Shown one piece after another: positions 1 through 11,061 of a stretch of DNA of 64,000 nucleotides. A program made the position numbers and the translations under genes. This DNA is from Aliihoeflea sp. 2WW (GTDB lineage Bacteria > Pseudomonadota > Alphaproteobacteria > Rhizobiales > Rhizobiaceae). Position 1 is the first letter of the stretch, and every line of letters begins with the position of its first letter. The stretch is from contig NZ_AYOD01000015.1 in NCBI RefSeq assembly GCF_000497755.1, positions 219,264 through 283,263 of the forward strand, written 5' to 3'. Below the pieces are notes generated by a model. The model did not search any database. It was not told the origin of the DNA and was given only the letters and a program-made list of their open reading frames with translations.

Positions 1-27
1 GTTACGAAGGTCTTTCAGTGAAGCCAT
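1..27 (-). CDS. atpG: ATP synthase F1 gamma subunit, first nine codons only
   Basis: Partial gene running off the left edge. On the minus strand an ATG is followed by codons for M-A-S-L-K-D-L-R-N, the usual N terminus of alphaproteobacterial AtpG, the rotor shaft of F1. It lies 30 bases after the atpA stop codon, the position atpG occupies in the atpHAGDC operon. Only the start is visible, so integrity of the gene cannot be judged. Confidence 0.85.
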
Positions 28-57
28 GCGGCAATCTCTGCTTTCTCGTCAAAGGCC

Positions 58-1586
<1,529 letters not shown>

Positions 1587-1587
<1 letters not shown>

Positions 1588-2147
1588 CAGCCGACCTCTT
1601 TCAGTGCAAGCTTGAGCGAATTGAGTTTAGTCTTGAGCGACGTGTCGATCTGGCGCGAGCCCATCTTGACGACGAGACCGCCGAGCAATGAGGGGTCGAC
1701 GGAAAGATTGACCGTCACGTCCTTGCCGGCAACGCTTTTCAGCGCCGCCTTGAGTTCCTTCTCCTGCGCCGCATCGAGCGCATGGGCGGAGATCACATCG
1801 GCCGAAACCTCACCACGCGCTTCCGCCGCGATCTGGCGGAACGAGGCGATGATGCCGGGCACGGCGAAGAGCCGGCGGTTCTGCGCGACGACGCGCAGGA
1901 AATTGCCGACGAGACCCTTGATGCCCGCCTTGTCGAGAATCGCCGAGATCGCGCGGAACTGGTCCTCGGCCGAGAAGACCGGGCTGGTGACGAGGCGCTG
2001 AAGATCGGCGCTCTCCTCGAGCATGGCGGCGAAGCGGCCGAGCTCTTTCTCGGTTTCGGCGATGGAATTCTCATCCCGCGCCAGTTCGAACAGCGAGCGC
2101 GCGTAGCGCTGCGAAACACCTGAGATCATCGAGCCAGACTGTGCCAC
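1587..2147 (-). CDS. atpH: F1F0 ATP synthase subunit delta
   Basis: A 186-residue OSCP/delta protein that ties the F1 head to the peripheral stalk. The N-terminal part ([16 protein letters not shown]) is the typical six-helix domain. The C-terminal part ends in the conserved [23 protein letters not shown] type region, given here in pieces: SLLGGLVVK then DTSLKTKL. The start codon is GTG. It is first in the F1 operon. The 211 bases upstream, before the next gene, hold AT-richer sequence that must contain the operon promoter, but no clear -35/-10 pair could be assigned there. Confidence 0.96.
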
Positions 2148-2358
2148 GAAGTGTGTTTTCTCTTCATCTGGAAGGCAGCGAATTCGAGCACCGGGGCAAA
2201 TGACCGGCTAAATCCCTGACCTCGTTGAAAATTTCCCCCGGACAAGCGATCCAGCCGCCGTCCCGGTCAAAAGTCGATTGCCGTCTAGCACAGGCTTTCA
2301 GGACTCGCAACACGCCTTGCCGGGCGGTTTTTGGCCGTTTTGTCGCAGTTCGAAAGGA

Positions 2359-2754
2359 TCAGCCGACGAAGCCCAGCGCGAAGGCGAGCGGCAGTCCGGC
2401 AAGCACGATCTCGATCGTCAGGACGATCCAGTTATAGGCCGTGTTGCCCCGGTCAGACAGCATCGAAACGACCCGTCCGAACGCCGTCAGCGCCCACGAC
2501 GCTCCCAGCGTCAGGTAGAGGAGCGGCTGGGCGAGCAGAATGCAGCAGAGCCCGGCGCCGAGATAAAAACCCGACATCGTCGCCCGCGATTCGGCCACCG
2601 CCTCGGGATGGTTCGGCGCGGTCTGCAGCCGCAGCGCCTTCAGCGAAAGCCGCGGCGCAAACAGCGTCACCAGTCCGAACAGCACCGTGATCGCCGCCGA
2701 CGACCACGCCAGCCACTCGCCCTGCGTATACGGCCACGGAAATGCGAGTTCCAT
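2359..2754 (-). CDS. small integral membrane protein, DUF4345-like
   Basis: A 131-residue hydrophobic protein with about four predicted membrane segments, near residues 14-34, 60-80, 80-100 and 105-128. The pattern, including an internal GFYLGAGLCCILLAQPLLYL stretch, resembles the DUF4345 family found next to priA and atp genes in rhizobia. No catalytic motif is visible and no function is known. It sits between priA and atpH on the same strand, with 56 bases to priA, so it may be co-transcribed with priA. The family assignment is from memory of the pattern and is moderately secure. Confidence 0.75.
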   Translation of the reverse strand: MELAFPWPYTQGEWLAWSSAAITVLFGLVTLFAPRLSLKALRLQTAPNHPEAVAESRATMSGFYLGAGLCCILLAQPLLYLTLGASWALTAFGRVVSMLSDRGNTAYNWIVLTIEIVLAGLPLAFALGFVG

Positions 2755-2810
2755 CTGTCAAATCCCCTCGAAATCTGGACATCCGCATACGCGGGCACCC
2801 ATCGACCTGT

Positions 2811-5006
2811 CTACAAAAAGCTCTGCGGGTCGATGTCCACGCTCACCCGCACCGACCCGCGTTCCTTCGGCCCGGCGCCGAGCATCGCGCGGATATACCC
2901 CTGGATGTCCGCCTTCCGCTCGGCGTGCACCAGCAAGCGAAATCGATGCCGGCCGGCGACGAGCGAAAGCGGCGCTTCGGCCGGGCCGAGCACCATGATC
3001 TCGTTCGAGCGCAATGCAGCCTGCCGCAGCCCGCGCGCATGGCCCTCGGCCTCGGCCCGCGTCGCGGCGCTGACGATGACGCCGGCGAGGCGGCCGAAGG
3101 GAGGCAGGCGGCCGCGCTCGCGCTCGCTGACCTCGCGGTCGTAGAACGCTTCCGCGTCGCCGGAGACGAGCGCGCGCATGACCGGATGATCCGGCTGGTA
3201 GGTCTGGAGCAGCCCGACGCTCTTCTTGCCGGTGCGCCCGGCGCGGCCCGTCACCTGGCTCAGGAGCTGGAACGTCCGCTCAGCCGCGCGCGGATCGCCG
3301 TTCGCAAGCCCCAGATCGGCATCGACCACGCCGACCAGCGTCATGTTCGGAAAATTGTGCCCCTTGGCGACGAGTTGCGTGCCGATGACGATGTCGGCCT
3401 CGCCCTTGGCGATGGCCTCGAGCTCGAGCCGCAGCCGCTTCACCCCGCCCAGCATGTCGGAGGAGAGAACGATCACGCGGCTGTCGGGAAAGTGGGAGAC
3501 GATCTCCTCGGCGATCCGCTCGACGCCCGGCCCGCACGGCACCAGATGGTCGAGTGTCCCGCACGACGGGCAGGCTTCGGGACGGGCTTCGGAATGCCCA
3601 CAATGGTGGCACATCAACTGGCCGCGAAAGCGATGCTCGACCAGCCAGCTCGAACAGGACGGGCACTGGAAGCGGTGCCCACAGACGCGGCACAGCGTCA
3701 GCGGCGCATAGCCGCGCCGGTTGAGGAAGAACAGCGCCTGTTCGCCGCGCTCCACCGTCGCCCGCGCCGCCGAAACGAGCACCGGCGAGATGAACCCGCC
3801 GCGCACTGGCGGATGTTTTCGCATGTCGATCGCGCGGATATCGGGCAGCGCCGCCTCCGCATACCGGCCTGACAGCACCTCCCGCGCATAGCGCCCCTGC
3901 CCCGCATTGACGCGGCTTTCAACCGATGGCGTCGCAGACGCAAGCACCACCGGAAACTGACCGATATGGCCGCGCACCACCGCCATGTCGCGCGCATTGT
4001 AGAAGACGCGATCCTCCTGCTTGTAGGCGGGATCGTGCTCCTCGTCGACGACGATCAACCCGAGCTCCTTGAACGGCAGGAACAGCGCCGAGCGCGCGCC
4101 GGCCACCACCTGCACGCGCCCCTCCGCCATCTGCCGCCAGACCCGCTCGCGCGTCCGCGGCGCAAGGTCGGAATGCCATTCGGCCGGCTTGGCGCCGAAC
4201 CTGTCCTGGAAGCGCTCCAGAAACGCTGCCGTCAGCGCGATCTCGGGCACCAGCACGAGCACCTGCCGGCCCGCCCGCACCGCCTCCGCGATCGCCTCGA
4301 AATAGACCTCGGTCTTGCCAGACCCCGTCACACCGTCGATCAGCGTCGTCGAAAACCCGCCATCGATGACCTTCTCACGCAAATTTTGCGCCGCCTCGGC
4401 CTGCTCCGGCATCAGCTCAGCCTGCGCGTACTCAGGATCGGGTGCGGCGACGACCGGCCGCGGCGCGATCTGCGCCTCGTCGAAAACGCCCTGCGCCTTC
4501 AGCCCGTCGATCACCGTCAGCGACGTTCCGGCCGCGCGCGCCAGCCCCGAGCGCGTCCAGGCGAACCCATCAGACGCCATTTCGAGCACGCGCCGGCGCG
4601 CATCCGTCATCCGGTCGGGCTCGGCGCCCGAAAGCACCAGCCCGTCGATCATCGGCTCGGGATCGAACGCCGCCGGCGCTCGCAGCAGCATCCGCGCCAC
4701 CATGCCCGGCGGCGAGAGCGTATAGCTCGCAACCCAGTCGACGAAACGGCGCAGCTCCGCGCTTATCGCCGGACAGTCGAACACATGGTCGATCGGCCGC
4801 AATTTCTTCGGATCGACCGATCCCCCGTCGCCGTCCCACACCACCCCCGCAACCAGCCGCGGCCCGAGCGGCACGCGCACGATCGAGCCCGGCAAGACGT
4901 GCATGCCGTCCGGAACCGCATAGGAATAGGCCCGCTCGGCCGGCATCGGCACGAGAACGGGCACGACCTTGCTTGGCGGGAAGAGGGAAGGCGAATCTTG
5001 GCTCAT
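2811..5006 (-). CDS. priA: primosomal protein N', replication restart helicase PriA
   Basis: A 731-residue superfamily 2 helicase that reloads the replisome at stalled forks. The N-terminal DNA-binding domain is followed by Walker A (GVTGSGKT, about 225-232) and the Walker B box DEEH (321-324). Eight zinc-binding cysteines lie in CxxC pairs at about 439/442, 448/451, 466/469 and 479/482. The helicase C lobe contains the GTQLVAKGHNFP motif. Length and motifs are complete. It is divergent from the aldolase gene across a 100-base gap. That gap contains an imperfect inverted repeat (CTTGC, six bases, GCAAG) near 5023-5042. Confidence 0.97.
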   Translation of the reverse strand: MSQDSPSLFPPSKVVPVLVPMPAERAYSYAVPDGMHVLPGSIVRVPLGPRLVAGVVWDGDGGSVDPKKLRPIDHVFDCPAISAELRRFVDWVASYTLSPPGMVARMLLRAPAAFDPEPMIDGLVLSGAEPDRMTDARRRVLEMASDGFAWTRSGLARAAGTSLTVIDGLKAQGVFDEAQIAPRPVVAAPDPEYAQAELMPEQAEAAQNLREKVIDGGFSTTLIDGVTGSGKTEVYFEAIAEAVRAGRQVLVLVPEIALTAAFLERFQDRFGAKPAEWHSDLAPRTRERVWRQMAEGRVQVVAGARSALFLPFKELGLIVVDEEHDPAYKQEDRVFYNARDMAVVRGHIGQFPVVLASATPSVESRVNAGQGRYAREVLSGRYAEAALPDIRAIDMRKHPPVRGGFISPVLVSAARATVERGEQALFFLNRRGYAPLTLCRVCGHRFQCPSCSSWLVEHRFRGQLMCHHCGHSEARPEACPSCGTLDHLVPCGPGVERIAEEIVSHFPDSRVIVLSSDMLGGVKRLRLELEAIAKGEADIVIGTQLVAKGHNFPNMTLVGVVDADLGLANGDPRAAERTFQLLSQVTGRAGRTGKKSVGLLQTYQPDHPVMRALVSGDAEAFYDREVSERERGRLPPFGRLAGVIVSAATRAEAEGHARGLRQAALRSNEIMVLGPAEAPLSLVAGRHRFRLLVHAERKADIQGYIRAMLGAGPKERGSVRVSVDIDPQSFL

Positions 5007-5106
5007 CGGACGTGACCTTGCCCCGATCTTGCGCTAGTGCAAGTCCCAACCGCCGGCTGGCGGACTTCCCATCCGCCGCCCGCCCAGAAGCCTGAAGGAG
5101 ACGCAC

Positions 5107-5760
5107 ATGAAATTCTTCGTCGATACGGCTGACGTCGCCGACATCCGCGAACTCAATGAATACGGCCTGCTCGACGGCGTGACGACCAATCCGTCGCTGA
5201 TCCTGAAGTCGGGCCGCGACATCAAGGAAGTCACCAAGGAAATCTGCGACATCGTCGACGGCCCGGTGTCGGCCGAAGTTGCCGCCACGGACTACGCCGA
5301 GATGATGCGCGAGGCCGACGTTCTGTCGAAGATCGCCGACAATATCTGCATCAAGCTGCCGCTGACGCTCGATGGCCTCAAGGCCTGCAAGGCGATCACC
5401 GTCGACGGCCGCCTCGTCAACGTCACGCTCTGCTTCTCGGCCAATCAGGCGCTGCTCGCCGCCAAGGCGGGCGCGAGCTTCATCTCGCCCTTCATCGGCC
5501 GCATCGACGACATGGGCACGGACGGGATGGAGCTGATTTCCGAAATCCGCACCATCTACGACAATTACGACTTCAACACCGAAATCCTCGCCGCCTCGAT
5601 CCGCACGGTAAACCACGTCAAGCTCGCCGCCCTCATCGGCGCCGACGTCGTGACCGTGCCGCCGGCAACCCTCAAGGCGCTCGTCAAGCACCCCCTCACC
5701 GACAAGGGCCTCGAAGCCTTCCTCGCCGACTGGGCCAAGACCGGCCAGAAGATCGGTTGA
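5107..5760 (+). CDS. fsa: fructose-6-phosphate aldolase / small transaldolase
   Basis: A 217-residue protein of the short TAL/FSA family of class I aldolases. It opens with [16 protein letters not shown] and the substrate-binding loop GVTTNPSLI. The Schiff-base lysine is in NICIKLPLT, near residue 85. Short members cleave fructose 6-phosphate or act as transaldolases, and the sequence alone does not decide which. A good Shine-Dalgarno (GAAGGAGA) lies just before the ATG. The gene stands alone and ends at a strong bidirectional terminator. Confidence 0.93.
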   Translation: MKFFVDTADVADIRELNEYGLLDGVTTNPSLILKSGRDIKEVTKEICDIVDGPVSAEVAATDYAEMMREADVLSKIADNICIKLPLTLDGLKACKAITVDGRLVNVTLCFSANQALLAAKAGASFISPFIGRIDDMGTDGMELISEIRTIYDNYDFNTEILAASIRTVNHVKLAALIGADVVTVPPATLKALVKHPLTDKGLEAFLADWAKTGQKIG

Positions 5761-5784
5761 TCGGTCAAATCCCTAGCACAAAAA

Positions 5785-5808
5785 ACCCCGCTTCGAGCGG
5801 GGTTTTTC
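5785..5808. terminator. bidirectional Rho-independent terminator
   Basis: The stem ACCCCGCT/AGCGGGGT with a TCG loop is flanked by an A tract and a T tract. It therefore serves both the forward aldolase gene and the convergent acyltransferase gene, whose stop codon starts at 5809. Confidence 0.93.
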
Positions 5809-6705
5809 TTACCTGTGGAACTCGGCGCCGGGATCCCGCGCCAGATCCTCGACCGTGTGCTTCTGCAGCATCGCTGCCACCTCGGCCGCGTCCCCCTGCA
5901 GGAGATCCGGTGCGATCGGTTTGCCGACGGTGATCTCGAAAGGTCGATTCTTCTTATTCAACAGTTCGTGGAACACGGTCATGTCGCGCATCTCGGTCGA
6001 ATATTTCGACAAGAAGTAGAACAGCCCAGAATTGCGCGCGGTGATGTGCGCCGGCAAGACCGGCACGTTGTAACGCCGCGCGAGCGCCACGAAGGAAGGC
6101 TGCCAGGGCCGCTCCGTCAGCTTGTTCTGGTTCCAGTACGCGATGCGGCCGGACGGAAACAGCACCACGGCGCGGTCGTTGGCGAAGGCCTTGGCCGTCA
6201 TTTCCAGCGTGTCGCGGCTCTTCGAATGGCTCTTCTCGCCCTGCCGCCACTCGACGGGGATGATCAGGTCGCGCAGACCTGCCGAGACGCGAAGCGCGTC
6301 GCGATTGGCGAAGATCGACAGGTCGTCGCGCACCGGCTTCATCAGGTCGTAGACGGCGATGCCGTCGGCGATGCCCGTCGGATGGCTCGGCGCGAGCACG
6401 AAGCCGCCGGTCTTCGGAATGTTGTCAAGCCCGGTCACCGTCACGTCCAGCGCCAGCAGCTTCGACAGATAGTCGAAGGCCGCGATGCCCGGCAGCGGCG
6501 CCATGTCGTTGGCCATCGAGACGGCCAGATCATAGTCGAAATAGCGGTAGATCAAGGGCCGCAGCGCCGGCCAGGCCGGGTTGCGAGACAGATGCGTCGC
6601 ACGTTCGGCGATGAGCTGGTCGACCACATGGTCGCGCGGCTTGGCCGAAGGCATCAGGTAGCTGATGATCGAGGTGAGACTTAACGGCGCCTGCCGAAGA
6701 TTCAT
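5809..6705 (-). CDS. PlsC-like glycerolipid acyltransferase
   Basis: About 298 residues from the ATG at 6705, preceded by GGAG at good spacing. An upstream ATG in frame would add 54 residues with cysteine-rich, non-conserved sequence crossing a perfect palindrome, so it is unlikely. The acyltransferase block is APSHPTGIADG at about residues 106-115. The usual HX4D motif is here HX5D (His108, Asp114). A glycerol-3-phosphate-binding block FPSGRIAYWN replaces the common FPEGTRS. It is probably a membrane-associated acyl transferase acting on a lysophospholipid or related lipid. The exact acceptor is unknown. Confidence 0.82.
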   Translation of the reverse strand: MNLRQAPLSLTSIISYLMPSAKPRDHVVDQLIAERATHLSRNPAWPALRPLIYRYFDYDLAVSMANDMAPLPGIAAFDYLSKLLALDVTVTGLDNIPKTGGFVLAPSHPTGIADGIAVYDLMKPVRDDLSIFANRDALRVSAGLRDLIIPVEWRQGEKSHSKSRDTLEMTAKAFANDRAVVLFPSGRIAYWNQNKLTERPWQPSFVALARRYNVPVLPAHITARNSGLFYFLSKYSTEMRDMTVFHELLNKKNRPFEITVGKPIAPDLLQGDAAEVAAMLQKHTVEDLARDPGAEFHR

Positions 6706-6758
6706 TCTATGCACTCCGTCACGCGCCTTCATCGCCGAACGGGATGACGCGGCCATGA

Positions 6759-6774
6759 CATTCTTGCAAGAATG
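6759..6774. promoter_or_regulatory. perfect 16-bp palindrome upstream of the acyltransferase gene
   Basis: CATTCTTGCAAGAATG is a perfect palindrome 54 bases upstream of the chosen start. On the minus strand it overlaps where the -10 region would fall after a TTGTTA box near 6782. This is what an operator for a dimeric repressor looks like. No cognate regulator lies nearby. Confidence 0.45.
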
Positions 6775-6910
6775 AGTCTGGTAACAAAAAGTTCCTGAAT
6801 AACAGCTAACGTGTAGATAGCCTTCGCTTCTCGAACGCAATCGCAGGTCGAACCGTTTCAGAAGCACCCGACCGGCGGACGCCCACAGGCGCCCGCCTTG
6901 TTGGGCCAGC

Positions 6911-9538
6911 TCAAGCTACAACGTTCACGATCCGCTGCGGCACGACGATGACCTTGCGCGGCGCCTTGCCTTCGAGCGCCTTCTGCACGGCGTCGAGCGC
7001 GAGCGCCGCAGCTTCCACGGCCGACTGGTCCGCGTCACGCGCGATCGTCAGATCGCCGCGCTTCTTGCCGTTGACCTGAACCGGTAGGGTTATTTCGTCA
7101 TCGACCGTCAGCGCCGCGTCGAATTGCGGCCAGCGCTGATCCGCGACCATTCCCTCGCCGCCGAGCGCCGCCCAGCATTCTTCCGCCAGATGCGGCATCA
7201 TCGGCGCCACCATCACCAGCAGCTTGTCGAAGGCGTCGCGCAGCGCCGCCTTGTCCGCGTCGCTCGCTGACGCCAGTCCCTGTACGCGCGGCGCCAGAGC
7301 GTTGACCAGTTCATAAAGCCGCGCGACGGCCTTGTTGAAGCCGAGACGTTCGATGTCGGCGCCGACGGCCTTCACGGTCTTGTGCGCGAGCTTGGAAATG
7401 GCTGCCGCTTCGCCGTCCCGTGCGGGTTCGCCCGAAACGCCCTTCAGCGTCTCCGAAGCCTCCGATACCAGGCGCCAGACGCGCTGCACGAAGCGATGCG
7501 CACCCTCGACGCCCGCTTCCGTCCAGATCACGTCGCGGTCCGGCGGCGAATCCGACAGCATGAACCAGCGCGCCGTGTCCGCACCATAGCTGGCGATGAT
7601 GTCGTCCGGGTCGACCACGTTCTTCTTCGACTTCGACATCTTCTCGATCGAGCCGATGGCAATGTCCTCACCGGTCGAAATCAGCGTCGCACGTCGCGCG
7701 CCATCGACTTCCTCCAGCTTCACCTCAGCCGGCGTCACCCAGCCCTTCGCACCGCGATAGGTCTCGTGCACGACCATGCCCTGCGTGAAAAGCCCCTCGA
7801 ACGGCTCCTCGACCACGTTCAAATGCCCCGTCGCCTTCATCGCGCGGGCGAAGAAACGCGAATAGAGCAGGTGCAGGATCGCGTGCTCGATGCCGCCGAT
7901 ATACTGGTTGACCGGCAGCCAGCCATTCGGTCCGTCGACATGGGCGAGATCGGTCGGCTGGTCCTCGTTCCATGGATCGGTGAAGCGGGCGAAATACCAC
8001 GAGGAATCGACGAACGTGTCCATCGTGTCGGTGTCGCGGCGCGCGTCCTTGCCGCAATTCGGGCAGGCAGCGTGCTTCCAGGTCGGATGGTGGTCGAGCG
8101 GGTTGCCCGGTTTTTCGAACGAGACCTCGTCGGGCAGCCGCACTGGCAATTGATCGGCCGGCACCGGCACCGCGCCGCAATCGTCGCAATGAATGACCGG
8201 GATCGGGCAGCCCCAGTAGCGCTGGCGCGAGATCAGCCAGTCGCGCAGGCGGAACTGCACCTTGCGCTGCGCCTGCGGACGGTTGCCGAGCGTCGAGGAT
8301 TCCAGCCGCGAAGCGACCTCTTCGAACGCATCCTTCGGCGCCATGGCGTCGAGGAAGCGCGAATTGATCATCACGCCGTCGTCCGTATAGGCCTCGTCGA
8401 TGATCTGGAAATTCGCCGCATCGCCGTCGCGCGGCATCACCACCGGCACGACCGGCAGTCCGTATTTGTTGGCGAAGTCGAGGTCGCGCTGGTCGCCCGA
8501 CGGGCAGCCGAAGATCGCGCCGGTGCCGTAGTCCATCAGGACGAAATTCGCCACGTGCACCGGCAGCGTCCAGCTCTCGTCGAAGGGATGGACGACGCGG
8601 ATACCGGTGTCGAAGCCCTTCTTTTCCGCCGTCTCGATCTCCGCGGCGGACGTGCCGCTGCGCTTGATCTCCGCGATGAAATCCGCCAGCGCAGGATTCT
8701 TCTCCGCCGCCTTCTTCGCCAGCGGATGGTCGGCCGCGATAGCCATGAAGGACGCGCCGAAGATCGTGTCGGGCCGGGTCGTGTAGACTTCGAGCTCGCT
8801 CTCGCCTTCGGGAGCGGTCTCCGAATCCAGCTTCCAGCGAAGCTGCAGGCCTTCCGAGCGGCCGATCCAGTTCGACTGCATCAGCTTGACCTTCTCGGGC
8901 CAGCGATCGAGCGTGTCGAGCCCGTCGAGCAGGTCCTGCGCCATCGAGGTGATCTTGAAGAACCACTGCGTCAGGTCGCGCTGTTCGACCAGCGCGCCGG
9001 AGCGCCAGCCGCGCCCGTCGATCACCTGCTCGTTGGCAAGCACGGTCATGTCTTCGGGGTCCCAGTTGACCTTGGCGTTGCGGCGCTCGACGAGGCCACC
9101 TTGCCAGAAGTCGAGGAACATCTTCTGCTGGTGCTTGTAGTAGCTCGGGTCGCAGGTCGCGAATTCGCGCGCCCAGTCGAGCGACAGGCCCATCGTCTTC
9201 AACTGGCCCTTCATCGTCTCGATATTGGCATAGGTCCAGTCGCGCGGATTGACCTTGTTGTCGCGCGCGGCGTTCTCGGCCGGCAGGCCGAAGGCGTCCC
9301 AGCCCATCGGGTGCAGCACGTTGTATCCCGCCGCCCGCTTGTAGCGCGCCACCACGTCGCCCATCGCATAGTTGCGCACATGGCCCATATGGATGCGCCC
9401 CGAAGGATAGGGGAACATCTCGAGCACGTAGTATTTCTCGCGCGGATCGTCGTTCTGCGTGGCAAAGAGCTTGGCCTCGTCCCAGGCCTTCTGCCATTTC
9501 GGTTCGCTTGCGCGCGGATTGTATCGTTCGGTTGCCAT
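6911..9538 (-). CDS. leuS: leucyl-tRNA synthetase
   Basis: An 875-residue class Ia aminoacyl-tRNA synthetase that charges tRNA-Leu. The signature HMGH is at residues 50-53 within [16 protein letters not shown], and the KMSKSKKN loop is near residue 635. The CP1 editing domain lies between, with threonine-rich [10 protein letters not shown]. Four cysteines in the HCDDCG and CPNCG blocks form a zinc-ribbon insertion. Length is normal. It is divergent from yggS, with about 96 bases between the starts. It is followed on the same strand by the acyltransferase gene after a 205-base gap containing the palindrome. Confidence 0.98.
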   Translation of the reverse strand: MATERYNPRASEPKWQKAWDEAKLFATQNDDPREKYYVLEMFPYPSGRIHMGHVRNYAMGDVVARYKRAAGYNVLHPMGWDAFGLPAENAARDNKVNPRDWTYANIETMKGQLKTMGLSLDWAREFATCDPSYYKHQQKMFLDFWQGGLVERRNAKVNWDPEDMTVLANEQVIDGRGWRSGALVEQRDLTQWFFKITSMAQDLLDGLDTLDRWPEKVKLMQSNWIGRSEGLQLRWKLDSETAPEGESELEVYTTRPDTIFGASFMAIAADHPLAKKAAEKNPALADFIAEIKRSGTSAAEIETAEKKGFDTGIRVVHPFDESWTLPVHVANFVLMDYGTGAIFGCPSGDQRDLDFANKYGLPVVPVVMPRDGDAANFQIIDEAYTDDGVMINSRFLDAMAPKDAFEEVASRLESSTLGNRPQAQRKVQFRLRDWLISRQRYWGCPIPVIHCDDCGAVPVPADQLPVRLPDEVSFEKPGNPLDHHPTWKHAACPNCGKDARRDTDTMDTFVDSSWYFARFTDPWNEDQPTDLAHVDGPNGWLPVNQYIGGIEHAILHLLYSRFFARAMKATGHLNVVEEPFEGLFTQGMVVHETYRGAKGWVTPAEVKLEEVDGARRATLISTGEDIAIGSIEKMSKSKKNVVDPDDIIASYGADTARWFMLSDSPPDRDVIWTEAGVEGAHRFVQRVWRLVSEASETLKGVSGEPARDGEAAAISKLAHKTVKAVGADIERLGFNKAVARLYELVNALAPRVQGLASASDADKAALRDAFDKLLVMVAPMMPHLAEECWAALGGEGMVADQRWPQFDAALTVDDEITLPVQVNGKKRGDLTIARDADQSAVEAAALALDAVQKALEGKAPRKVIVVPQRIVNVVA

Positions 9539-9634
9539 GACCTGCTTTTCGCCGGATAAGGTGCTCGAAAATTCGACCGGTCTTCACCACGGATAAGGTG
9601 AAAGATCAACTCTATGTGGAGTATCGAAGCCCAT

Positions 9635-10294
9635 ATGTCCGACGCCGTCGCCCGTCTCGCCGAAGTTCGAGCCAAAATCACCAGAGCATGCGAAGACGCC
9701 GGACGGTCTCACGAGGTCACGCTCGTCGCCGTTTCGAAGACCTTCGAGGCCGAAGCGATCCGCCCCGTCCTCGAAGCCGGCCAGCGCGTGTTCGGCGAGA
9801 ACCGCGTGCAGGAAGCGCAAGGCAAATGGCCCGCTCTGCGCGACGCCTTCCCCGATTTCGAACTCCATCTGATCGGCCCGCTGCAGTCTAACAAGGCAAA
9901 GGAAGCCGTCGCCCTCTTCGACGTCATCGAGACCGTCGACCGCGAGAAGATCGCCGCTGAACTAGCGAAGGAAATGGAAAGGCAGGGCAGACGCCCGCGC
10001 CTCTACGTCCAGGTCAACACCGGCCTCGAAGACCAGAAAGCCGGCATCGATCCGCGCGAGACCGTCGCTTTCGTCAACCGCTGTCGCGAAACCCACGGCC
10101 TCGCCATCGAAGGCCTGATGGCGATCCCGCCCGCAGACGAAAACCCCGGCCCCCACTTCGCCCTCCTCGAAAAGCTCGCCCGCGAATCCGGCGTCCAAAA
10201 GCTCTCCATGGGCATGTCCGGCGACTACGAGACCGCAATCCAGTTCGGCGCGACCTCGGTCCGCGTCGGGTCGGCGATCTTCGGGAGCAGGTAA
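9635..10294 (+). CDS. yggS: YggS-family pyridoxal 5'-phosphate homeostasis protein
   Basis: About 219 residues from the ATG that gives the typical MSDAVARLAEVRAKI start. An ATG seven codons earlier at 9614 is also possible. This is a single-domain alanine-racemase-like TIM barrel that binds PLP through the lysine in LVAVSKTF (near residue 36). C-terminal motifs include the SMGMSGDYETAI block and RVGSAIFG. It has no known catalytic activity and buffers PLP and amino-acid pools. Transcription is divergent from leuS. Confidence 0.93.
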   Translation: MSDAVARLAEVRAKITRACEDAGRSHEVTLVAVSKTFEAEAIRPVLEAGQRVFGENRVQEAQGKWPALRDAFPDFELHLIGPLQSNKAKEAVALFDVIETVDREKIAAELAKEMERQGRRPRLYVQVNTGLEDQKAGIDPRETVAFVNRCRETHGLAIEGLMAIPPADENPGPHFALLEKLARESGVQKLSMGMSGDYETAIQFGATSVRVGSAIFGSR

Positions 10295-10328
10295 GGGCGA
10301 CTGGCAGCGACGGGCGGTCGGTGCTATA

Positions 10329-10349
10329 TAGCTAGCCAGTCTAGCTAGC
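10329..10349. promoter_or_regulatory. putative autoregulatory operator of the Phd-type toxin-antitoxin pair
   Basis: Two direct copies of TAGCTAGC, each containing the palindrome GCTAGC, start 13 bases apart and end 15 bases before the antitoxin ATG. Phd/YefM antitoxins with their toxin normally repress their own promoter at short palindromes of this kind. The identity of the bound protein is inferred. Confidence 0.6.
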
Positions 10350-10363
10350 TTTGGACGTGCTTG

Positions 10364-10627
10364 ATGAACTGGCAACTTCAGGACGCGAAGAACCACCTTT
10401 CGAAGGTTGTTGAGAAGGCTCTCACCGAGGGCCCACAGACGGTGACGCGCCGTGGGAAGCGAACCGCTGTTGTGCTGTCCGTCGAGGAATACGATCGGCT
10501 GACGAAGGACAAGGACAGACCGTCGTTCATCGAACACCTCCTGTCGGGCCCCGAGTGGCCGGATGACATGTACGAAGAAGTCAACCGCCGTTCGAAGACG
10601 CCCAGCAGACCGCCGATCGACTTTTGA
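10364..10627 (+). CDS. type II antitoxin, Phd/YefM family
   Basis: An 87-residue protein. The N-terminal half (NWQLQDAKNHLSKVVEKAL, then GPQTVTRRGKRTAVVLSVEEY) is the Phd/YefM DNA-binding fold. The C-terminal tail is charged and disordered, as expected for the part that wraps the toxin. A TTG one codon upstream could also serve as start. It is directly followed by a PIN-domain toxin, with stop and start overlapping, and preceded by a repeat-type operator. The pair lies between two housekeeping genes and could have been acquired horizontally. Confidence 0.9.
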   Translation: MNWQLQDAKNHLSKVVEKALTEGPQTVTRRGKRTAVVLSVEEYDRLTKDKDRPSFIEHLLSGPEWPDDMYEEVNRRSKTPSRPPIDF

Positions 10628-11061
10628 CTTATCTCCTGGACACCAACATCGTTTCCGACTTGCGCAAGCGACGCGCACCGGTCGTGCAATGGATATCCGA
10701 CAAGACTTCCGCCCAGTTGTTCATCAGCGTTCTCACGCTGGGAGAAATCGCACGCGGCGTGACGATGAAAGCGCGCCGCGACCCCGCCTCGGCAGCGCAC
10801 CTGGCCGCATGGCTCGAACGCACACGAACGACCTTTGCGGATCGCGTAATCGAGGTCTCCGAAGACATCGCGGTGGAATGGGGCCGACTTTCGGTTGCAC
10901 GCACTCGCGGCGATATCGACGGGCTCATCGCGTCGACAGCCATCGTCCACGGCCTGACCATTGTCACGCGCAACGTTGCTGACTTCACGGATGCCGGCGT
11001 CCGCCTGGTCGATCCCTGGAATCTCGGACCATCCGTCAGTGAATCACCAACTCCCCGCTGA
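10624..11061 (+). CDS. PIN-domain ribonuclease toxin (FitB/VapC type)
   Basis: A 145-residue PIN-domain protein. The four acidic residues expected for the metal site are Asp6 (LLDTNIVSDL), Glu41 (LTLGEIARG), Asp97 or Asp99 (RGDIDGLIAST) and Asp120 (TRNVADF). PIN toxins cleave RNA such as tRNA or rRNA until neutralised by the antitoxin. The start is TTG inside TTGA, overlapping the antitoxin stop by four bases, which couples translation. The 3' end overlaps the convergent usg gene by 26 bases. The catalytic residues are intact, so the toxin is predicted to be active. Confidence 0.9.
   Translation: MTYLLDTNIVSDLRKRRAPVVQWISDKTSAQLFISVLTLGEIARGVTMKARRDPASAAHLAAWLERTRTTFADRVIEVSEDIAVEWGRLSVARTRGDIDGLIASTAIVHGLTIVTRNVADFTDAGVRLVDPWNLGPSVSESPTPR

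Noticed and set aside
5809..6867. Longer start for the acyltransferase
   Set aside because: The extra N terminus is cysteine-rich, crosses a perfect palindrome and lacks conserved residues. The ATG at 6705 has a good ribosome-binding site.
7382..9559. Very long plus-strand open frame opposite leuS
   Set aside because: Arginine/histidine/aspartate-rich product typical of antisense frames over GC-rich genes. leuS is complete and unambiguous.
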